Assembly: GCA_030683005.1 (NCBI GenBank)
Contig: JAUXMY010000042.1
Span: 236,957 to 300,956 of the forward strand
Source: Caulobacter sp.
GTDB taxonomy: Bacteria > Pseudomonadota > Alphaproteobacteria > Caulobacterales > Caulobacteraceae
Reading direction: 5' to 3'
Length of the DNA stretch: 64,000 nucleotides
A model generated the notes under the pieces. That model was not told where the DNA came from and did not search any database. It worked only from the letters and a program-made list of their open reading frames with translations. Positions 34,796-42,965 of this stretch are shown in pieces. A program made the translations under genes and the position numbers. Positions within the stretch are counted from its first letter, which is position 1, and each line of letters begins with the position of its first letter.

Positions 34796-35719
34796 TCAGG
34801 CGTCCGGTCGCAGCCCCGACAGTTGCCGATAGGCCTCCGCCCACGGCGCGGCGAGGATGGTGGTGACCACCGCGCCGAGCAGGGCGCCGACCAGGGCCAT
34901 GCCGACGGCCCAGGGGGCCAGCTCCGCCATCCAGATCGAGGCGTCCTGCGCGAAGAAGGCGCTGGCCGCCGCCTCGTCCAGCCCGCCCTGGCCCAGGAAG
35001 GCCAGACTGGCGGCCACCAGCAGAGCGAGCAGGCCAAGTTCAAGCGCCAGGACAATGCCGATGAGCATCAAACCTACCCCGATCAGCCGCCAAGTCTGCC
35101 CCTGGGTCATGGCCCAGGATTCGAACAGCCGGAACCGCTGCTCGGCGAAGGTCATCGGCAGCGCCATTGAGAAACGCACGAACAGCCAGCCCAGCATCGC
35201 CAGCGCGATCAGAACCGCCGCCAGCATGACCGGAACCACCGCCAGAAGATTACCGTCCGTCCCGATGGACAGGATCATCAGCAGCGGGACCAGCACCGCG
35301 CTCATCGGGATCATCACCACGAACGACAGGACGCCGAACACCACGATCATCAGCGCCAGCCACAGCTCGCGCGCGCCCAGTCGCAGATAGAACCAGCGGC
35401 TGTCCCCCGGCTCCAGGACAGCGCGGAACACCGCGGCGGTCAGAATCGCGCGGACCGCGAGGCTGGTCAGCAGCAGCACCGGCTGCATGGCGAAAGCGGC
35501 CCAGATCACCGGGACGAGCGCCTCCGGAGACGGCTCAACGCCGCTGGCGTCCATGCGAACGAGTTCGGCCAGACCGCCCAGCAGGGCGCTCATCAGGCCC
35601 GCCGCCGGCAGCACGCCGAGGAGCAACAACACGCCGGCCCAGGCCAGAACAGCAACCGGGCGACGGCCGATCACTCCAATCCCCGCCATTGCCGTCCTGG
35701 CAACATCGACTCCGGCCAT
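34796..35719 (-). CDS. Multi-pass membrane protein, paralog D of four
   Basis: A 307-residue membrane protein, first gene of the D-C-B run. Family blocks: [20 protein letters not shown] then [13 protein letters not shown] (about 94-125) and [20 protein letters not shown] then [13 protein letters not shown] (about 178-210). About seven spans are visible. It starts [20 protein letters not shown]. It faces trmFO divergently with 116 bases between the starts, where the D-C-B promoter probably lies. Functional assignment is not possible from sequence alone; the family looks like an uncharacterised Caulobacterales membrane family that has expanded locally. Confidence 0.76.
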   Translation of the reverse strand: MAGVDVARTAMAGIGVIGRRPVAVLAWAGVLLLLGVLPAAGLMSALLGGLAELVRMDASGVEPSPEALVPVIWAAFAMQPVLLLTSLAVRAILTAAVFRAVLEPGDSRWFYLRLGARELWLALMIVVFGVLSFVVMIPMSAVLVPLLMILSIGTDGNLLAVVPVMLAAVLIALAMLGWLFVRFSMALPMTFAEQRFRLFESWAMTQGQTWRLIGVGLMLIGIVLALELGLLALLVAASLAFLGQGGLDEAAASAFFAQDASIWMAELAPWAVGMALVGALLGAVVTTILAAPWAEAYRQLSGLRPDA

Positions 35720-35835
35720 CGACCCCTCCCCGAAACAACGACCCCCGCGAGAGGATCACAACCGCGCCCGTCGCGCCACCGTGGAGAAGCGATCCGCGCT
35801 TTCCCTCGCCGCACCGGGGGCTTATCTGTCCGCCC

Positions 35836-37239
35836 ATGAGCCTCAATCCCATTCATGTCGTCGGCGGCGGTCTCGCCGGATCCGAGGCGGCCTGGCAGAT
35901 CGCCCGCGCCGGCGTGCCGGTCGTGCTGCACGAGATGCGCCGCGACGGCGTTCGCACCGACGCCCACCAGACCGACGGCCTCGCCGAACTGGTCTGCTCC
36001 AACTCGTTCCGGTCCGATGACTGGCAGTACAACGCCGTTGGCCTGCTCCATGCCGAGATGCGCCGCTGCAACTCGATCATCATGGCAGCCGGCGACCTGC
36101 ACCAGGTGCCGGCCGGCGGCGCCCTGGCTGTCGATCGCGACGGGTTCTCGGCGGAGGTCACCGCGCGGCTTGAGGCTCACCCCCTGGTGACCATCGTGCG
36201 GGAGGAGATCGACGGCCTGCCGCCCGCCGACTGGGACAGCGTCATCATCGCCACCGGCCCCCTCACATCTCCCGCCCTGGCCCAGGCGATTCTGAACCTG
36301 ACCGGCGAGGAGTCCTTAAGCTTCTTCGACGCCATCGCGCCGATCATCCACTTCGACTCGATCGACATGTCCAAGGCCTGGCGGCAGTCGCGCTACGACA
36401 AGGAAGGTCCGGGCGGCGACGCGGCCGCCTACATCAACTGCCCGATGGACAAGGACCAGTACGACGCCTTCATCGACGCCCTGCTGGCCGGCCCGAAGTC
36501 GGAGTTCAAGGAGTGGGAAAACGTTCCCTACTTCGACGGCTGCCTGCCGATCGAGGTGATGACCGAGCGCGGCCGCGAAACCCTGCGCCATGGGCCGATG
36601 AAGCCGGTCGGCCTGACCAACGCCCACAACCCGACCGTCAAGGCCCACGCCATCGTCCAGCTGCGCCAGGACAACGCGCTGGGCACCCTGTGGAACATGG
36701 TCGGCTTCCAGACCAAGCTGAAGCACGGCGCCCAGACCGAGATCTTCCGCATGATCCCCGGCCTGGAGAACGCCCAGTTCGCGCGGCTGGGCGGCCTGCA
36801 CCGCAACACCTTCATCAACAGCCCGCGCCTGCTGGACGAGAAACTGCGCCTCAAGGCCGACACCCGCCTGCGCTTCGCCGGTCAGGTCACTGGCGTCGAA
36901 GGCTATGTCGAGAGCGCGGCGCTGGGCCTGTTGACCGGTCGCCTGGCGGCCGCCGAGCGGCTGGGCCGGCCGATCGCGACGCCGCCGCCGACCACGGCGC
37001 TGGGCGCGCTGGTCGCTCACATCACGGGCGGGCACCTGGACGGTGGCAAGCACAGCTTCCAGCCGATGAACATCAACTACGGCCTGCTGCCGCCCATGGA
37101 GGCCCCGCGCAAGGACGCGGAGGGCAAGAAGCTCCATCCCGGCGATCGCGGGCGGGCGAAGAAGCGGATGATGAGCGAGCGCGCCATCGCCGACCTCGAG
37201 GGCTGGCTGGCCGGCGAGGCCCTGGCGGCAGCGGAGTAG
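35836..37239 (+). CDS. trmFO: TrmFO, folate/FAD-dependent tRNA (uracil-54-C5)-methyltransferase
   Basis: A 467-residue flavoprotein that makes m5U54 in the T loop of tRNA with methylenetetrahydrofolate and FADH2. The FAD-binding motif [20 protein letters not shown] is at residues 8-27; [20 protein letters not shown] near 51-70 includes the TrmFO-specific Cys; [20 protein letters not shown] near 265, [20 protein letters not shown] near 293 with the conserved active-site Cys position replaced-free TK-LK segment, and [10 protein letters not shown] near 415 are family marks. ATG 35836 gives the canonical [12 protein letters not shown] start. It ends three bases before the stop of the convergent phytoene-synthase-like gene. 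Confidence 0.95.
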   Translation: MSLNPIHVVGGGLAGSEAAWQIARAGVPVVLHEMRRDGVRTDAHQTDGLAELVCSNSFRSDDWQYNAVGLLHAEMRRCNSIIMAAGDLHQVPAGGALAVDRDGFSAEVTARLEAHPLVTIVREEIDGLPPADWDSVIIATGPLTSPALAQAILNLTGEESLSFFDAIAPIIHFDSIDMSKAWRQSRYDKEGPGGDAAAYINCPMDKDQYDAFIDALLAGPKSEFKEWENVPYFDGCLPIEVMTERGRETLRHGPMKPVGLTNAHNPTVKAHAIVQLRQDNALGTLWNMVGFQTKLKHGAQTEIFRMIPGLENAQFARLGGLHRNTFINSPRLLDEKLRLKADTRLRFAGQVTGVEGYVESAALGLLTGRLAAAERLGRPIATPPPTTALGALVAHITGGHLDGGKHSFQPMNINYGLLPPMEAPRKDAEGKKLHPGDRGRAKKRMMSERAIADLEGWLAGEALAAAE

Positions 37240-37242
37240 GCC

Positions 37243-37887
37243 TCAGACCCTGCCGGTAATAACCGCCAGGAAGACCCGCAGGCGCTTCTCCAGTGGTCCG
37301 GGTGAAGCGCCTCGCGCATAGCGGCGGGCAAGGACGACGTGGGCCACGGCCGGGAACGCCTCGACCGGCAGGGTCTTCAGCGGCTCCCGCAGGGCGTCCA
37401 GGGCCTTCAGCGCGCCGGGGGGATCGAGGCGGGCCAGCCCCACCGCCCGCGCGGCCCGGGCTACTTGATCGGCGGTCGCTGTGTCTGAGAGTCTCCGCGC
37501 CGCCAGCGCCATGACCAGGCCCTCGGTAGCGTCGATATGGCTGAGGAGCGCCTCGCCCGTCTTCGGCGCGTCCAGATCGCCAAGCCGCGCCTCGGCCAGC
37601 GCCGCCAGAGCGACCGGCGGCAGGACGCCGGCGGCGATGGCCTTGAGAACCGGGTGGGGCCGCACGATGCGTCCCTCCGCAATCTCCTCCAGCCCTTCGC
37701 GCCACCAGGTCATGCGGATCTCGCCCATCAGCGGATCGGAGACCAGATGCGGGATGCGCGTCAGCTCGTGATCCAGCGCGTAGAGGGCGATCAGGTCGGC
37801 GCGCGCGGCGGCATCGGCCACGAACCGGCTGGACAGCCAGCGGTCGGGCGCGTGGTCGCGGACGGTGTTGTCGAGATCGTCAGCCAT
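37243..37887 (-). CDS. Squalene/phytoene synthase-fold protein, NDUFAF6-like
   Basis: A 214-residue all-helical protein of the isoprenoid synthase fold. The N-terminus DRWLSSRFVADAAARADLIA then LYALDHELTRIPHLVSDPL and GEIRMTWWREGLEEIAEG (residues 14-70) matches the phytoene/squalene synthase branch containing mitochondrial complex I assembly factor NDUFAF6. The Asp-rich DxxxD diphosphate-binding motifs of real synthases are missing (the first is replaced by LDHELTR), so it is unlikely to make phytoene. ATG 37887 is preferred to a TTG at 37893. A terminator of the upstream gene at 37896 precedes it. The NDUFAF3-like gene lies 0.8 kb away, which strengthens an assembly-factor reading. Confidence 0.82.
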   Translation of the reverse strand: MADDLDNTVRDHAPDRWLSSRFVADAAARADLIALYALDHELTRIPHLVSDPLMGEIRMTWWREGLEEIAEGRIVRPHPVLKAIAAGVLPPVALAALAEARLGDLDAPKTGEALLSHIDATEGLVMALAARRLSDTATADQVARAARAVGLARLDPPGALKALDALREPLKTLPVEAFPAVAHVVLARRYARGASPGPLEKRLRVFLAVITGRV

Positions 37888-37895
37888 GCTCAATG

Positions 37896-37926
37896 AAAAG
37901 GGCCCGCCGGATGGTCCGGCGGGCCC
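37896..37926 (-). terminator. Rho-independent terminator of PuuD-like gene
   Basis: On the minus strand GGGCCCGCCGGA and TCCGGCGGGCCC form a 12-bp perfect stem (37915-37926 with 37900-37911) around a 3-base loop, followed by TTTTCATT. It starts 22 bases after the stop at 37948. Confidence 0.92.
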
Positions 37927-37947
37927 TCTCTAACCGATGTGCGCGGT

Positions 37948-38568
37948 CTAGCCGAACAGCGTCTGGTTCATGGTCATGGCCGTCAGCATCGGGATGCTGA
38001 GCAGCGTGTTGATCCGCGAGAACAGCATGGCGGTGCGGGCCGCCTTGGCCTTGGTGTCGGCGTCGGCCTCGACAATGCCCAGCGCGCGCTTCTGGTTCGG
38101 CCAGATCACGCCCCAGACGTTGATGAACATGATCGTGGCCAGCCACATGCCGATGCCGATCATGGTGAAGCCCTTGTCTGCCGACGGATCATAGCCGCCG
38201 GCCAGGCCGAGCGTGATCGCCTCCACCGCATAGGTGTGGCCACGGCTGAAGGCCAGGACCATACCCATGATCCAGGTGGCCAGCGCCGCCCAACGGAACC
38301 AGAACAGCGCTTCAGGCGCGATGTGCTTGGAGACCGCCGGCTTCAGCTCGGCCGGGATGGCCGGCATGACGCGGATCTGTACGAAGTTGAAGTAGTAGAG
38401 CAGGCCGATCCAGAGGATGCCGAAGAAGGTGTGCATCCAGCGGAACACCGCCTGCCAGAAGGTGGCCTCCAGCCCGTGCGGACTGGTGGAGTAGGCAAAC
38501 ACCATGACCAGCGCGAGCAGCACGCTGACGATCATGGTATTGCGGAAATTCGAGAGAAGAGCACCCAT
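37948..38568 (-). CDS. PuuD-like (urate oxidase N-terminal domain) membrane protein
   Basis: A 206-residue membrane protein with four to five spans (near 10-30, 42-64, 90-112, 125-150, 182-200). The segment WMHTFFGILWIGLLYYFNFV near 44-63, followed by IRVMPAIPAELKPAVSKHIA and the FWFRWAALATWIMGMVLAFS segment, is that of the Urate_ox_N domain found in urate hydroxylase PuuD. Full PuuD carries an added cytochrome c domain (CxxCH) after the membrane part; none is present here, so it may be a stand-alone membrane subunit or a different enzyme. AAGGGG lies about 9 bases before ATG 38568. A strong terminator follows. No other purine catabolic gene is nearby. Confidence 0.8.
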   Translation of the reverse strand: MGALLSNFRNTMIVSVLLALVMVFAYSTSPHGLEATFWQAVFRWMHTFFGILWIGLLYYFNFVQIRVMPAIPAELKPAVSKHIAPEALFWFRWAALATWIMGMVLAFSRGHTYAVEAITLGLAGGYDPSADKGFTMIGIGMWLATIMFINVWGVIWPNQKRALGIVEADADTKAKAARTAMLFSRINTLLSIPMLTAMTMNQTLFG

Positions 38569-38663
38569 CGTCCAACCCCTTGGAGATTCCTACTTTGGGG
38601 GTCAGCTATAGGCCCGTTCGCGCCGGCCGGTAAAGACTTCGGCCGCCCTGTCATTGATCTGGA

Positions 38664-39026
38664 TCAAACCGCGATCAACGCCGCGGCGATGCGCCGCCCC
38701 TCGGACGCGACCACGTTGTAGGTTCGGGCGGCCGCCTCGGTGGACATGAACTCAAGCCCGATGCCCGCCGCCTTGAGGCCGTCACGCAGGTCCCGAGGCG
38801 GGAGCCCCTGCGTCAGGCCCGTGCCGAGCAGCACGAACTCCACCGCGCCGCGATTGGCGAGCACCTCGGCGAAATCGTCCAGGGTAAGAGCGGCCAGCGA
38901 CGTGGCCGCCCAGGGACGGGCCACGTCATCGAGGATCAGCAGCGACCCGGGACGCCAGTCGCCCGACACCCGGAACCCGCCGCCGCCCCAGGCGTCGACC
39001 GACGGCGGCTGGCGCAGCCGGGCCAT
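38664..39026 (-). CDS. Mth938-like domain protein (NDUFAF3 family)
   Basis: A 120-residue protein of the DUF498/Mth938 fold. Marks: GGGGFRVSGDWRPGSLLIL near 14-32, AALTLDDFAEVL near 45, VEFVLLGTGLTQGLPPRDL near 60-78 (the G-T-G motif) and LEFMSTEAAARTYNVVASEG near 92-111, where the STxAAxRTYN segment is the family signature. The eukaryotic member is NDUFAF3, an assembly factor of respiratory complex I, and linkage of the gene with secDF in alphaproteobacteria has been noted before. Here it follows secF with a one-base TGATG overlap, so it is the last gene of the yajC-secD-secF transcript. Confidence 0.92.
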   Translation of the reverse strand: MARLRQPPSVDAWGGGGFRVSGDWRPGSLLILDDVARPWAATSLAALTLDDFAEVLANRGAVEFVLLGTGLTQGLPPRDLRDGLKAAGIGLEFMSTEAAARTYNVVASEGRRIAAALIAV

Positions 39027-40036
39027 CAGGGACGCGAGGCGGCGCCGAACTTGATCGGCGTAGCCTCTTCATCGCCGCGCTTGACGCCCCAGAGCAGGAT
39101 CACCGGCGCGGCGACATAGACCGAGGAATATGTGCCCAGGATGATGCCGAAGATCATGATGACGGAGAAGCCGAACAGCGCTTCGCCGCCGAAGACCGCC
39201 AGACCGGTCAGCGCGATCACGGCGGTCAGGCCGGTGATGATCGTGCGCGACAGGGTTTCATTGATCGACAGGTCGATGATCTCGCGCAGCGGCATCTTCT
39301 TGTACTTGCGCAGGTTCTCGCGCAGCCGGTCGAAGACCACGACGGTGTCGTTCATCGAGTAGCCGATGATGGTCAGGATGGCCGCGATGGTGGTGAGGCT
39401 GAACTCCATCTTGGTCACCGCGATCAGGCCGAAGGTCAGGATCACGTCATGGAACAGCGCGATGACGGCGCCCAGGCCGAACTGCAGCTCGAACCGGAAC
39501 CAGATGTAGACCAGCATCAGGCCGATCGCGACCAGCAGGGCGGTGATGCCGTTGGTCAGCAGCTCGGCCGAAACCTTGGCCCCGACGGTGGCGTCGTTGG
39601 TGAAGCGAATGTCCGGCAAAGCCTTCTGCAGCGTCGCGCGCACGTCGCTCTTCACGGCGTTGGCGTTCTCGCCCTCCTTGGTTTCGAAGCGAACCATGGC
39701 GGCGGAGCCGTCGCCGTAAGCCTGCACCTGGACGTCGCCCAGGTTCTTGCCGGCCAGCGACTTTCGGACGACGTCGAGCGGAATTTCCCGGCCGCCGGTC
39801 GGTGTTTCCGTGCTGCCCGGGGCCGCAGGCGCCGACGTGGTGAATTCCAGAACCGTCCCGCCCCGGAAGTCGATGCCGCAGTTCAGGCCGGCGCAGGGCA
39901 GCTGGAACGGAAAGAACACCACGGCGAGAGATGCGATCGTCAGGAGGATCGACACCGCCCCGGCGAGCTTCGAGAAGTCCACGAACCGGAGCGTTGTCTT
40001 GACCGGAACGGTCTTGATGAGAGGCCAGAAGGTCAT
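39026..40036 (-). CDS. secF: SecF, protein translocase subunit
   Basis: A 336-residue membrane protein that with SecD uses the proton gradient to aid release of proteins exported through SecYEG. One N-terminal span (about 29-50), then a periplasmic domain with GIDFRGGTVLEFTT near 60 (D-F-R-G-G motif), AKVSAELLTNGITALLVAIG starting the second span near 170, and five closely packed spans containing TIAAILTIIGYSMNDTVVVF near 230-249 with the conserved D-T-V-V-F and DR-RE-L-R. ATG 40036 gives the standard leader. It follows secD by 10 bases and overlaps the Mth938-like gene by one base. Confidence 0.97.
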   Translation of the reverse strand: MTFWPLIKTVPVKTTLRFVDFSKLAGAVSILLTIASLAVVFFPFQLPCAGLNCGIDFRGGTVLEFTTSAPAAPGSTETPTGGREIPLDVVRKSLAGKNLGDVQVQAYGDGSAAMVRFETKEGENANAVKSDVRATLQKALPDIRFTNDATVGAKVSAELLTNGITALLVAIGLMLVYIWFRFELQFGLGAVIALFHDVILTFGLIAVTKMEFSLTTIAAILTIIGYSMNDTVVVFDRLRENLRKYKKMPLREIIDLSINETLSRTIITGLTAVIALTGLAVFGGEALFGFSVIMIFGIILGTYSSVYVAAPVILLWGVKRGDEEATPIKFGAASRP

Positions 40037-40046
40037 GGTTCGAACC

Positions 40047-41654
40047 TCACGCGATCGGCAGCGTCTTGGGACGCGCCGTGCGATACCAGACGGCGAGCAG
40101 GACCTGGGTCACCAGGACGGCGGTCAGGACCGAGGTGAAGACCCCGATCGACAGCGTCCAGGCGAAGCCGCGAACGGGTCCGGCGCCGAAGAAGAACATG
40201 ATGGCGGCGGCGATCAGCGTCGTCAGGTTGGCGTCGATGATCGTTTCCATGGCCCGCGAGAAGCCAGCCTCCATCGCGGACAGCGGGGCCCTGCCCGCCC
40301 TGACCTCGTCGCGCATGCGCTCATAGATCAGCACGTTGGCGTCAACGGCGACGGCCAGCGTCAGGATCAGGCCGGCGATGCCCGGAAGGGTCAGGGTCGC
40401 CTGGGTGAAGCTCATCGCGGCGATAATCATCAGGCCGTTGATCAGCAGCGCGACCACAGAGATGCCGCCAAACAGCAGACCATAGGCCAGCACCATGAAG
40501 ACCAGGATGGTGACGAAGGCCACCATCGTGGAAATCCTGCCGGCCTCGACCGCGTCGGCCCCCAGTTCGGCGCCGACCGTGCGCTGCTCCTCGACCGTCA
40601 GCGGCGCCGGCAGGGCGCCGTTTCGCAGCATGATGGCCAGGTTGTTGGCGCTCTCGGCGGTGAACCCGCCCGAGATCTGCGCGCTGCCGCCGAGGATCGG
40701 TTCGTTGATGTTCGGCGCCGACAGCACCTTGCCGTCGAGGACGATAGCGAAGGGCTTGTTGACGTTGCGGGTGGTGATTTCGCCGAAGCGCTTGGCGCCC
40801 TGGCCGTCGAAGCGGATCGACACCACCGGCTGGCCGGTCTGCGGATCGTTCGACATCCGCGCATCGGCCAGGTTCTCGCCGGAAATCTCGACCCTGCGCC
40901 GAACGAGGACGCCCGGCTCGAAAGCGTTTGCGCCGGCTTCGTAGGGCAGGATTTCCGCGCCCGGCGGCAGGACGCCGGAAATCGCCTCGGCATAGGTGCG
41001 GCTCTGGTCGACCATCTGGAACGACAGTTTGGCGGTCTTGCCGATGACCGCCTTCAGCCGCTCCGGATCGCTTTCGCCCGGCACCTGGACCACGATGCGG
41101 TTAGCGCCCTGGCGGGTGATCGACGGTTCCTTGGTACCCAGTTCATCGACCCGCTTGCGGATGATCTCGACCGATTGCTCGACCGCCGCCATGGTCAGTT
41201 CCTGGATGCCGCGATCGGTAAAGGCGACACTGATCCTCCCGCCATCGGCGCGGCTGACAGAAAGGTCGTTGCCCTGACCGCTGCGGACCGGCTGCGGCAT
41301 GCGGGACACCAGCCGGAAAGCCTGGTCGTACTTCGTCGGATCGGCGATCTGAACCGAAGCGCCGCCCTGTCGCACCGCCGGGTTGGCCACCCGCACCCCG
41401 GCATCCTCGAGGGTCTTGACGACGTCCTCCATGAGGGCTTCCGAGCGCTCCCTGACCAGCGCCGGGGTGTCGACCTCCAGCATCAGGTAGGAACCGCCCT
41501 GCAGATCGAGACCCAGATTCAGGGTCTTGCTCGGCATGAACGGCGGCAGGGCGTCGCGCCACGACTGCGGCAGCAGGTTCGGAAGCGTGAACAGGATGCC
41601 GAAGATGGTCGCCGCGATAACGACGCTCACCTTCCAGCGGGACAGGATCAGCAT
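40047..41654 (-). CDS. secD: SecD, protein translocase subunit
   Basis: A 535-residue inner-membrane protein, partner of SecF. Residues 7-26 form span 1; GLDLQGGSYLMLEVD near 50 is the family D-L-Q-G-G motif; the large periplasmic domain follows to about 355, with QVPGESDPERLKAVIGKTAK and IVLDGKVLSAPNINEPILGG; then five spans with AELGADAVEAGRISTMVAFV near 362 and AVAVDANVLIYERMRDEVRA near 460 (conserved D-A-N-V-L-I-x-E-R). It is a little shorter than E. coli SecD (615), as usual in alphaproteobacteria. It lies between yajC (22 bases) and secF (10 bases). Confidence 0.97.
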   Translation of the reverse strand: MLILSRWKVSVVIAATIFGILFTLPNLLPQSWRDALPPFMPSKTLNLGLDLQGGSYLMLEVDTPALVRERSEALMEDVVKTLEDAGVRVANPAVRQGGASVQIADPTKYDQAFRLVSRMPQPVRSGQGNDLSVSRADGGRISVAFTDRGIQELTMAAVEQSVEIIRKRVDELGTKEPSITRQGANRIVVQVPGESDPERLKAVIGKTAKLSFQMVDQSRTYAEAISGVLPPGAEILPYEAGANAFEPGVLVRRRVEISGENLADARMSNDPQTGQPVVSIRFDGQGAKRFGEITTRNVNKPFAIVLDGKVLSAPNINEPILGGSAQISGGFTAESANNLAIMLRNGALPAPLTVEEQRTVGAELGADAVEAGRISTMVAFVTILVFMVLAYGLLFGGISVVALLINGLMIIAAMSFTQATLTLPGIAGLILTLAVAVDANVLIYERMRDEVRAGRAPLSAMEAGFSRAMETIIDANLTTLIAAAIMFFFGAGPVRGFAWTLSIGVFTSVLTAVLVTQVLLAVWYRTARPKTLPIA

Positions 41655-41676
41655 GGGTCCAGCGGCCTTTTCGGCG

Positions 41677-41979
41677 TCAGCTCTTGGCGTCGTTGGCGAC
41701 GACGGGTTCGCCCTTGCCGCGAACTTCGGAGATCATGGACTTGACCACCTTGACGGTGACGCCCTGGGCGATCTCGACGCCGGCTTCCTTGTCCTCGACA
41801 CGCACGACCTTGCCGATCATGCCGTTGGACAGGACCACCTGGTCGCCGCGCTTCAGGTTGGCGACCATCGTCTGGTGCTCCTTGAAGCGCTTCTGCTGCG
41901 GGCGGAACATGAAGAAGTAGAGGACGGCGATAAGAACAAGCGGAAACGCCAGGCTCATCAACTGATTGGGGTCGGACAT
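41677..41979 (-). CDS. yajC: YajC, preprotein translocase accessory subunit
   Basis: A 100-residue protein with one N-terminal span (LMSLAFPLVLIAVLYFFMFR at 7-26), then RPQQKRFKEHQTMVANLKRG and DQVVLSNGMIGKVVRVED, the standard YajC basic segment and small barrel. It associates with SecDF at the translocon. It is the first gene of the predicted yajC-secD-secF-Mth938 transcript; its start is 114 bases from the divergent DUF815 ATPase gene. Confidence 0.95.
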   Translation of the reverse strand: MSDPNQLMSLAFPLVLIAVLYFFMFRPQQKRFKEHQTMVANLKRGDQVVLSNGMIGKVVRVEDKEAGVEIAQGVTVKVVKSMISEVRGKGEPVVANDAKS

Positions 41980-42093
41980 CTCGTCTCCGAGGGAAGGGCT
42001 GGGCGACGGCCAGCAGGCGGCGTCGCGGGTCGGCGGAAACTATGCGCTGACCCATCGCTTTGCAATGAGCCCCGGGCCCGGTAATCCGCCCCT

Positions 42094-42933
42094 ATGGACG
42101 ATAAGACACAGGACCTGCTCGCCCGGATCGCCGACGCCCTGGAGCGGATCGCGCCGCCGGTGGCGATGTCGCCCGATTTCTCCGCAGCGCGGCTGTACCG
42201 CCATGACCCCGTCGAGGGCGCCTTTCCGGCGGCGCCCGACTATCCCCTGGCGCTCGATCTGCTGGTCGGCATCGACAGCCAGAAGGCGCGGTTCGTCGAG
42301 AACCTCACCCGCTTCGCCCGCGGCCTGCCCAGCAACCACGTCCTACTGTGGGGCGTGCGCGGCACGGGCAAGAGCTCGCTGTCCAAGGCCGCCTTCATGG
42401 CGGTGGCGTCCGACTTCCCGACTCTGAAGCTGGTCGAGGTCGACCGCGATGAGGTCGCAGCCCTGCCGCCCCTGTTCGACGTTCTGAGAGCCCGCGACGA
42501 GCGTTTCGTCGTGCTCTGCGACGACCTGTCGTTCGAGGACGGCGCCGCAGCGGCCAAGGCGCTGAAATCGGCGCTCGAGGGCGGCGTGGCGGGGCCGCCT
42601 GAGAATGTGCTGTTCGTCGCCACCTCAAATCGCCGCCACCTGATGCCGCGCGACCATGCCGAAGGCCGGGGCATGATCGCCGCCGCCGAGGACGCCGAGG
42701 AGGAGGTCAGCGTGTCCGACCGCTTCGGCCTGTGGATCGGCTTCCCGCCGATGGACCAGGCCGCCTATCTGGCTGCCGTGCGGTCCTACGCCGACCGGTT
42801 CGAGCTGGAGACACCGGACCTCGAGCGCCGCGCCCTGCAATGGGCGCAGCTTCGGGGCTCGCGGTCCGGTCGCGTCGCCTGGCAATTCATCCGCGACCTG
42901 GCGGGTGAACTGGGCAGGGCGCTTCCGGCGTAG
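42094..42933 (+). CDS. DUF815 AAA-type ATPase
   Basis: A 279-residue P-loop ATPase of the DUF815 family. FVENLTRFARGLPSNHVLLW near 69-88 precedes Walker A WGVRGTGKSSLSKAAFM (about 88-104); FVVLCDDLSFEDG near 139 is Walker B with the DD pair; ENVLFVATSNRRHLMPRDHA near 170 is sensor-1 with the typical TSNRRHL-P motif; SVSDRFGLWIGFPPMDQAAY near 205 follows. The family is widespread in proteobacteria and uncharacterised; distant relation to IstB/DnaC-like ATPases is known from structure classification. It is alone between divergent yajC and the convergent LytM gene, so no partner is suggested. Confidence 0.92.
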   Translation: MDDKTQDLLARIADALERIAPPVAMSPDFSAARLYRHDPVEGAFPAAPDYPLALDLLVGIDSQKARFVENLTRFARGLPSNHVLLWGVRGTGKSSLSKAAFMAVASDFPTLKLVEVDRDEVAALPPLFDVLRARDERFVVLCDDLSFEDGAAAAKALKSALEGGVAGPPENVLFVATSNRRHLMPRDHAEGRGMIAAAEDAEEEVSVSDRFGLWIGFPPMDQAAYLAAVRSYADRFELETPDLERRALQWAQLRGSRSGRVAWQFIRDLAGELGRALPA

Positions 42934-42938
42934 CGCCG

Positions 42939-42957
42939 TCCCTCCCCACGGGAGGGA
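42939..42957. repeat. Hairpin between convergent genes
   Basis: TCCCTCCC and GGGAGGGA form an 8-bp stem around CAC between the DUF815 stop and the LytM gene stop. There is no T run on either exit side, so it is probably an mRNA 3' end stabiliser or weak terminator. Confidence 0.45.
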
Positions 42958-42965
42958 GGGAAAAC

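Noticed and set aside
39747..41744. Plus-strand open frame of about 665 codons opposite secF and secD
   Set aside because: Shadow of conserved sec genes; composition is Arg/Asp/Gln-rich low complexity.
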